Origin: Chloroflexota bacterium
GTDB taxonomy: Bacteria; Chloroflexota; Chloroflexia; Thermomicrobiales; UBA6265
DNA: 19,157 bases
Reading direction: 5' to 3'
NCBI GenBank assembly: GCA_023423795.1
Contig: JAFAEX010000292.1
Location: 1 to 19,157, forward strand
Shown here: piece after piece, positions 14,444 to 19,157 of the stretch
Position numbering within the stretch: position 1 is the stretch's first letter
How the letters are laid out: each line of letters opens with the position of its first letter
The notes under the pieces: model-generated
Told to the model about the DNA's origin: nothing
The model's input: the letters and a program-made list of their open reading frames with translations, nothing else
The model's database searches: none
Made by a program: the position numbers and the translations under genes

Positions 14444-16546
14444 CTACCGGACCGGTGTCGCTTCCGGGGTGGACGCCATCGGCGCTGCAATTGGCGTCGC
14501 GGACGGCGCACCCACCCGCTCGAAGACGTATTCGTCTCCGGACGCGGGATCGACGACGACCAGCAGCGGCGCGCCGTCGGTCGTCCGCAGTTCTACCGGG
14601 AGGCCGACCAGCGGCGGATCGACCGTCGCGTAGGAGGCGCTTCCGGGTGCGCCCTCCACCGGCAGGAGGCTCGTGGCGAATTCGCCGGCGTCCATCACGA
14701 AGCGCGGCGACCCGTCCGCTTCACCCGGTTTCAGCCGGAGCGTGACCGCGCCGAGCACCGGGCTGGCGTAGTCACCGAGGAAGGGGCGGACGGCGTCTTC
14801 GTCCACCCGATCACCGAAACTCTCCCGCGCCTCGGCCATCAGGCGCTCGACCTGCTCGATGGCGAACCCGAGTTGGCGGTCGTACTCGGGCTCCTGGCCG
14901 AAGGCCAGTTCCAGCACCCGGTAGCGAACCGCCTCGTTGAACAGGTTGGCGCCCTGGCCGTTCGCCAGTACGACGACGCCGAGCCCGGCGTCCGGCATGA
15001 ACGCGAGGTCCGATGTGAACCCGAGCGTGTTGCCGCCGTGGTGGATCAGCGGCAGCCCCTTGTAGTCGTCGATGAGCCAGCCGAGCCCGTAACTCGTGTC
15101 GGCCGAGATGGGCACCTGCGGCTGCCACGTTTCGCGCAGGTTCTCCTCCGACACCACCCGCGTGCCGTCCGGCGCGACGCCGCGCTCCAGTTGGGTCAAC
15201 GTGTAGCGGGCCATGTCGCCGACGTTCGACCACAACCCGCCGGCAGGCGCGATCGGAGCGAGGAACCCTTCGGCGGAGAGCGGAATCGGCGCGTAGCCGC
15301 CAGCCAGCGTGGAGCCGTGCGGCGTGGCGTGTTCGCCGGCGGCGGCCTCGTCGAACGAGAAGGTCGAATCGGTCATCCCGATCGGGCCGAGCACGCGCTC
15401 CTGCAACGCCGCGACGTAGGCCTCGTGGAGGGAGCCTTCGGCGCCGCCGGCCGCGACCGCCGCCGCGTAGCCGCCGGTCGCCACCATCTGGTTGCTGTAC
15501 TGGAACGCTTCGCCGAACCCGGTGAAGAGCTCGAACCGCGCCAGCGAGGCGACGACGTCCCCGCCGGTCATCTCCGCCGAGTTGAACACCAGTTCGAGGT
15601 CGCGCCGGGGCACCCCGGTGCAGGCGCACACGAGGTTGCGGACGGTCATCTGCGCGGTGATCCCGGGGTCGGCGACGGCGAACGACGGGAGCAGATCCAC
15701 GACCGGCGTATCCCAGTCCATCCGGCCGTCATCGACGAGGGTTGCCATGAGCATGGTGGTCATCGGCTTGGTGGTGGAGCCGATCAGCATCAGCGTGTCC
15801 GGCGTCACCGGGTCCGTGCCGCCCAGTTCGCGTACGCCGAACCCGGCCTCGTAGACGACCGCGCCGTCCTGCACGACGGCGACCGCCGCGCCGGGGATGT
15901 CCATCCGCTCCATCGTCGCGACGATGTACGCCTCCAGGTCGGCCAGCATTGCCGGCGTCAGCGTTTGCGCCGCCACCCCGGTGAGGTCGGCCCGTTCCAC
16001 CCCGGTGATGTTGAACCCGGAGTCGATGATCTGGATCTGCGCCGCCCGGCGCGCGAGGGCGCTCACCTCGCCCCGGTACAACTGGACGAAGACGTTGCCA
16101 TCGACCACTTGCCCGACGCCTTGCAGGATTTCGCCGCTTTCCTGCCCGCGGTCGTAGGTGACGATCGCCACCTGCTCGATCCCCGGCGGCGACGGCGGCT
16201 CCAGCGTATCGACCGGCTCCCGGTCGAACCCCGGTTCGATACGCCGCCACGCTTCGTCAATGGCCGCGAGCGGATCGTCGCCGGGGACGACCAGCAGGGC
16301 CACCTCGATCGTGCCCTCCGGGGAGCGCAGCACGCCGTAGCCGTCGATCGTTTCCGCTTCCCAGCCGGCCGGGATCGGGACCGTGTAGCGCCCCTCGGGG
16401 TCTTCGTAGGCCGCGTCGGCCCCGGCGACGGGCGTGGCCGCCGATGCCGGCGTGCCGGGCGGCGGGGTTCCCGTCTGGGCCGTCGCCGGCGCCCAGGCCA
16501 GCACCGCGACCAGCAGCGCGGCAAGGAGGACGGAGGATCGCGGCAT
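14444..16546 (-). CDS. Large exported serine hydrolase, class C beta-lactamase family, with extra N-terminal domain
   Basis: This 700-residue exported protein starts at the ATG at 16546, with GAGGAG six to eight bases upstream. Residues 1-24 form a Sec signal peptide (MPRSSVLLAALLVAVLAWAP, cleavage near ATAQ). A Thr/Pro/Ala linker to about 45 is followed by a domain of about 160 residues (YEDPEGRYTVPIPAGW onward). This resembles the beta-rich domains found in front of some lactamase-like proteins, but I cannot name it. The hydrolase domain spans about 215-600 with Ser257-Thr-Thr-Lys260 (SxxK), Tyr350-Ser-Asn352 (YxN) and His503-Gly-Gly505 (KTG equivalent). The usual HTSG landmark is replaced by CACTG. 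A C-terminal beta-rich extension ends in another Ala/Thr/Pro stretch with two ATP repeats. Substrate is unknown. Candidates include D-aminoacyl peptides, esters and beta-lactams. Confidence 0.9.
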   Translation of the reverse strand: MPRSSVLLAALLVAVLAWAPATAQTGTPPPGTPASAATPVAGADAAYEDPEGRYTVPIPAGWEAETIDGYGVLRSPEGTIEVALLVVPGDDPLAAIDEAWRRIEPGFDREPVDTLEPPSPPGIEQVAIVTYDRGQESGEILQGVGQVVDGNVFVQLYRGEVSALARRAAQIQIIDSGFNITGVERADLTGVAAQTLTPAMLADLEAYIVATMERMDIPGAAVAVVQDGAVVYEAGFGVRELGGTDPVTPDTLMLIGSTTKPMTTMLMATLVDDGRMDWDTPVVDLLPSFAVADPGITAQMTVRNLVCACTGVPRRDLELVFNSAEMTGGDVVASLARFELFTGFGEAFQYSNQMVATGGYAAAVAAGGAEGSLHEAYVAALQERVLGPIGMTDSTFSFDEAAAGEHATPHGSTLAGGYAPIPLSAEGFLAPIAPAGGLWSNVGDMARYTLTQLERGVAPDGTRVVSEENLRETWQPQVPISADTSYGLGWLIDDYKGLPLIHHGGNTLGFTSDLAFMPDAGLGVVVLANGQGANLFNEAVRYRVLELAFGQEPEYDRQLGFAIEQVERLMAEARESFGDRVDEDAVRPFLGDYASPVLGAVTLRLKPGEADGSPRFVMDAGEFATSLLPVEGAPGSASYATVDPPLVGLPVELRTTDGAPLLVVVDPASGDEYVFERVGAPSATPIAAPMASTPEATPVR

Positions 16547-16636
16547 GGATGACTCCTCGACGGTGACCCGCCTTGCTGGCCGGGCGCGATCCCGGCCTCG
16601 TGGGGATTCAATGGCGGCGCGCACGCGCTGTGCCAC

Positions 16637-16642
16637 TACAAT
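16637..16642 (+). promoter_or_regulatory. Candidate -10 element for the acylase gene
   Basis: TACAAT, one base off the -10 consensus, lies about 109 nt before the GTG at 16751 in the divergent intergenic region between the two exported hydrolases. No good -35 lies at the usual distance. Confidence 0.35.
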
Positions 16643-16750
16643 GCGCCCGCTACGCCTAACCGGACCGAGGCGCTGACGCGCCCGGTGGCCCGCCAGGTGT
16701 GACGGCTCCGGCCGCCGCACACCGCCGTTTGCTCGCGACCGAGGTTGTCC

Positions 16751-18925
16751 GTGTCACGCCTGCTCTCGATGATGTCGCTCGTGCTGGTGCTGCTCGCCGC
16801 CCCGGCCGTCACGCTGGCGGGGGACGCGACGCCCGCCGCCAGCCCGGCTCCGGCGGCGACACCGCTCGCGCATGCTCCCGCGCCGGGCACCGAGATCCTG
16901 TGGGACACGTGGGGCGTCCCCCACGTCTTCGCGCCGGACGCGCCGAGCCTGTTCTACGGCTACGGCTGGGCGCAGGCACGCAACCACGGCGACCTCCTGC
17001 TCCGCCTCTACGCGCAGGCGCGGGGCGAGGCTGCCTCCCTGTTCGGCGAGGCGTACCTCCCGTTCGACGTGACCGCGCGCACGCTCGACTTTCCCGGCTA
17101 CGGCGAACGCTGGCTGGCGGAGCAGGACCCCGCGTTCCGCGCCAACCTCGACGCCTTCGCCGCCGGGATCAACGCCTACGCCGCTGCCCACCCGGAGGCG
17201 ATTGCCGACGAGGTGGAGCCGGTGCTGCCGGTTTCCGCGGCCGACACCCTCGCCCACACCGCCCGCCTGTTCGCGTCCTTCCTCGCGGGCGCCGATGCCG
17301 CCTGCTCGACCGCGGTGCACGTCGCGCCGTGGGGCGGCGGGTCAAACGGGTGGGCGGTGGCCCCGCCCCACGCCGCGGGCGGCACGCTGCTGCTGGCCAA
17401 CCCGCACCTCGCCTGGGGCGGCATGCATACGTTCTTCGAAGCGCAACTCTCCGCGCCGGGCGTCTACGATGTCTACGGCGCGACCCTCCTCGGCATCCCG
17501 GCGCCGGCCATCGCCTTCAACGACCGCCTCGGCTGGACCCACACCGTCAACACCCTCGACGGCTGCGACATCTACCTGCTCGACGCCGTTGACGGCGGCT
17601 ACCGGGTGGACGGCGAAACCATCCCCTACGAATCCACCAGCGCCACCATCCAGGTGCGGCAGGAGGACGGAGCGCTGCGCGACGAATCGGTTTCCATGCG
17701 CCTTTCGGAGTTCGGCCCGGTCTTCGACGTCGAGGGCGCGCCGGTGGCTGTGCGGATGCCGATGTTCACCGACGCGGCGACGGCCTCCGGTTCCCTCGCG
17801 CAGTGGTGGGAGATGGGCCGGGCGCAGGACCTGCCCGCGTTCGAAGCGGCGCTCGCCCGGCAGCAGTTGCCGCTGTTCACCGTGATCTACGCCGACGCCG
17901 ACGGCCACGTCATGAGCCTGTTCAACGGGCAGGCTCCCGTCCGGCCGGGCGGAACCTGGGCCGACTGGCAGCAACCCCGCGCCGGAGACACGTTCGCCGA
18001 CCGCTGGACCGCCATCGAACCCTACGAGGCGTTGCCGAAGGTGCTCGACCCGCCCTCCGGCTGGGTGCAGAACTCCAACAGCCCGCCGTGGTACGCGACC
18101 TACCCGCTGGCGCTCGATCCGGCCGACTTCGCGTCGTCGCTGGCCCCGGAGTTCATGCTCTGGCGGGAACGGCGCGGCATCCGGCTGCTGGACGAGAACC
18201 CCGGCCTGACGCTGGAGCGGATGATCGCGCTCAAGCACGATACCGGAATGGAACTGGCCGACCGGGTCGTGGACGACCTCGTCGCCGCCGCCCGCGATGC
18301 GGGCGATGCCGACGCGATCCGCGCCGCCGAGGTGCTGGACGGCTGGGACCGCTCGGCCAACCCGGACAGCGCCGGCGCGGTCCTCTTCTCGGCATGGGTG
18401 GCCGCCCTGCCGCCGGAGGATCTCGGCCTCGGCGCGGGCGAGTTCGCCACGCCGCTCTCCGGCATCTTCGCCACGGCGGCCGACCCCGCCGCGCCGCTCT
18501 CGACGCCGGATGGGCTGGCCGACCCGGCGGGCGCGGTGGCTGCCCTCGTCGCCGCCGCCCAGCAGGTCGAATCGACGTTTGGGCGGCTCGACGTGGCGTG
18601 GGGCGACGTCTTCCGGCTTCGCCTCGGCCCCGTGGACGAACCGGCGAACGGTGCGCCCGGCGACCCGCTCGGCGTCTTCCGCACCCTCTTTTTCGACGAG
18701 TCGGGCACGGCGGTCGCCGGCGACACCTACATCGCCGCCGTCGAGTTCGGCGACGAAACGCGCGCCCGCGTGCTGATGACCTACGGCAACGCCAGCCAGC
18801 CGGGATCGCCCCACGTCGGCGACCAACTCGCGCTGTCGGCCGCCGGCGAATTGCGCCCGGCCTGGCGGACGCGGGCCGAGATCGAGGCCAACCTCGCGGA
18901 GGTCGAGCGGCTCGGCGACGGGTAG
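16751..18925 (+). CDS. Secreted penicillin/acyl-homoserine-lactone acylase (Ntn-hydrolase, S45 family)
   Basis: This 724-residue precursor of a two-chain amidase starts, I judge, at GTG 16751, with GAGG six bases upstream. A TTG two codons earlier is possible. Residues 1-23 are a Sec signal peptide, followed by an Ala/Thr/Pro-rich linker (about 25-48). Self-cleavage is expected between Gly197 and Ser198 in GGGSNGWAVAPP, giving an alpha chain of about 170 residues and a beta chain of 527 with Ser198 as the N-terminal nucleophile. The beta chain has NPHL with a His at beta position 22 (His219), a place where penicillin G acylase has Gln and PvdQ-type acyl-homoserine-lactone acylases have His. 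Asn441 or Asn443 in WVQNSNSPPW matches the conserved oxyanion/catalytic Asn. This favours an N-acyl amide (AHL, aculeacin-like) substrate over benzylpenicillin, but that is inference. It may act in quorum quenching, scavenging or detoxification. Confidence 0.92.
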   Translation: MSRLLSMMSLVLVLLAAPAVTLAGDATPAASPAPAATPLAHAPAPGTEILWDTWGVPHVFAPDAPSLFYGYGWAQARNHGDLLLRLYAQARGEAASLFGEAYLPFDVTARTLDFPGYGERWLAEQDPAFRANLDAFAAGINAYAAAHPEAIADEVEPVLPVSAADTLAHTARLFASFLAGADAACSTAVHVAPWGGGSNGWAVAPPHAAGGTLLLANPHLAWGGMHTFFEAQLSAPGVYDVYGATLLGIPAPAIAFNDRLGWTHTVNTLDGCDIYLLDAVDGGYRVDGETIPYESTSATIQVRQEDGALRDESVSMRLSEFGPVFDVEGAPVAVRMPMFTDAATASGSLAQWWEMGRAQDLPAFEAALARQQLPLFTVIYADADGHVMSLFNGQAPVRPGGTWADWQQPRAGDTFADRWTAIEPYEALPKVLDPPSGWVQNSNSPPWYATYPLALDPADFASSLAPEFMLWRERRGIRLLDENPGLTLERMIALKHDTGMELADRVVDDLVAAARDAGDADAIRAAEVLDGWDRSANPDSAGAVLFSAWVAALPPEDLGLGAGEFATPLSGIFATAADPAAPLSTPDGLADPAGAVAALVAAAQQVESTFGRLDVAWGDVFRLRLGPVDEPANGAPGDPLGVFRTLFFDESGTAVAGDTYIAAVEFGDETRARVLMTYGNASQPGSPHVGDQLALSAAGELRPAWRTRAEIEANLAEVERLGDG

Positions 18926-18976
18926 GCGATGCCCCGGTCGCCTGCGGGGCCGCGACCGCGAACGGCGCCGGCCCGC

Positions 18977-19001
18977 CCGGTGTCGCTTCGGCGACGGCCG
19001 G
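18977..19001 (+). terminator. Terminator-like hairpin with a UUCG loop after the acylase gene
   Basis: The stem gtcgc (18982-18986) and gcgac (18991-18995) closes a ttcg tetraloop, and outer ccgg pairs (18977-18980 with 18998-19001) extend it across a small internal loop. It starts about 51 nt after the TAG stop. No T-run follows, so it could be a rho-type or RNA-stabilising structure. Confidence 0.45.
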
Positions 19002-19015
19002 AACGGTCTACCCCC

Positions 19016-19021
19016 TAAAAT
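19016..19021 (+). promoter_or_regulatory. Candidate -10 element for the last gene
   Basis: TAAAAT in a GC-rich setting lies 32 nt before the GTG at 19054. A matching -35 is not clear because the upstream sequence is taken by the UUCG hairpin. Confidence 0.35.
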
Positions 19022-19053
19022 GTGCCGCGTCGGGAGAACGCCGGGGGAGCAGG

Positions 19054-19157
19054 GTGGACTTCGTCGTCGTCGGGGTAGGGCTGGGCGCGCTGGCGGTGCT
19101 GGTCGGGCTGCTGCTGCGCGAGCGCGGCGGGCTGGTGCAGCGCGCCGCCGACCGCAC
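19054..19157 (+). CDS. Start of a membrane protein, truncated by the window edge
   Basis: Only about 34 residues are visible, starting from GTG at 19054 with a GGGGGAG site upstream. They form one hydrophobic segment (about residues 2-21, VDFVVVGVGLGALAVLVGLL) followed by a basic/acidic turn (RERGGLVQRAADR), so the protein probably starts with a membrane anchor whose C-terminal side faces the cytoplasm. The frame is open to the window edge. The family cannot be judged from this much sequence. Confidence 0.6.
   Translation, partial: MDFVVVGVGLGALAVLVGLLLRERGGLVQRAADR

Noticed and set aside
14357..16552. A 731-codon open frame on the plus strand opposite the large hydrolase
   Set aside because: It lacks any motif and is the mirror of a real gene with a signal peptide and catalytic residues.
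17342..18826. A 494-codon open frame on the minus strand opposite the acylase
   Set aside because: No motif and no ribosome-binding site; the acylase is well supported on the other strand.
1..19157. CRISPR array, insertion sequence or phage genes
   Set aside because: No regularly spaced repeats, terminal inverted repeats with transposase, integrase or structural phage proteins were seen.

Overview
The window is about 19 kb of very GC-rich bacterial chromosome. It looks like a member of the Chloroflexota, most likely Thermomicrobia or a relative. This is an inference from three things: secreted proteins that carry an Ala-Thr-Pro-rich segment straight after the signal peptide, an anti-sigma factor with an LPxxxPxRSFxL segment, and a small exported protein with an SRRGLM leader. 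I saw no rRNA, tRNA, CRISPR array or transposase.

Left part (1-6476, genes on the minus strand). A gene-poor edge carries a small palindrome. Next come a small basic six-cysteine exported protein (345-893) and an unrecognised multi-pass membrane protein (1034-1825). After these is an envelope-signalling cluster, read right to left: an ECF sigma factor (4576-5313), its zinc-finger transmembrane anti-sigma factor (3732-4583, overlapping by 8 nt), a secreted SIMPL/DUF541 protein (2893-3693) and, past a strong hairpin, a second SIMPL protein without a signal peptide (2113-2805). Upstream lies a D-2-hydroxyacid dehydrogenase (5439-6476).

Middle part (6477-12622). A divergent promoter region separates the dehydrogenase from a YqhA/UPF0114 membrane protein (6668-7258). 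Then comes a 1078-residue soluble histidine kinase (7525-10761) that begins with a LOV domain holding the complete photoactive motif, followed by PAS-PAS-GAF-PAS-PAS and the kinase core. It is therefore a probable blue-light sensor. Its 3' end overlaps, tail to tail, the end of a LuxR/NarL-type response regulator (10698-11405). That regulator forms an ATGA-coupled pair with a membrane DesK/NarX-type kinase (11402-12622), which may be translated from a leaderless mRNA.

Right part (12623-19157). Three exported hydrolases form a run: a Tat-type serine hydrolase of the class C beta-lactamase fold (12827-14338), a convergent 700-residue Sec-type relative (14444-16546), and a divergent penicillin/acyl-homoserine-lactone acylase of the Ntn-hydrolase S45 family (16751-18925). 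Two hairpins lie between the convergent hydrolases. The window ends inside the start of a small membrane protein (from 19054).

The parts most worth follow-up are the LOV kinase, the sigma/anti-sigma/double-SIMPL cluster, and the exported amide/ester hydrolase cluster with its shared Ala-Thr-Pro linkers. None of these is proven novel from sequence alone.
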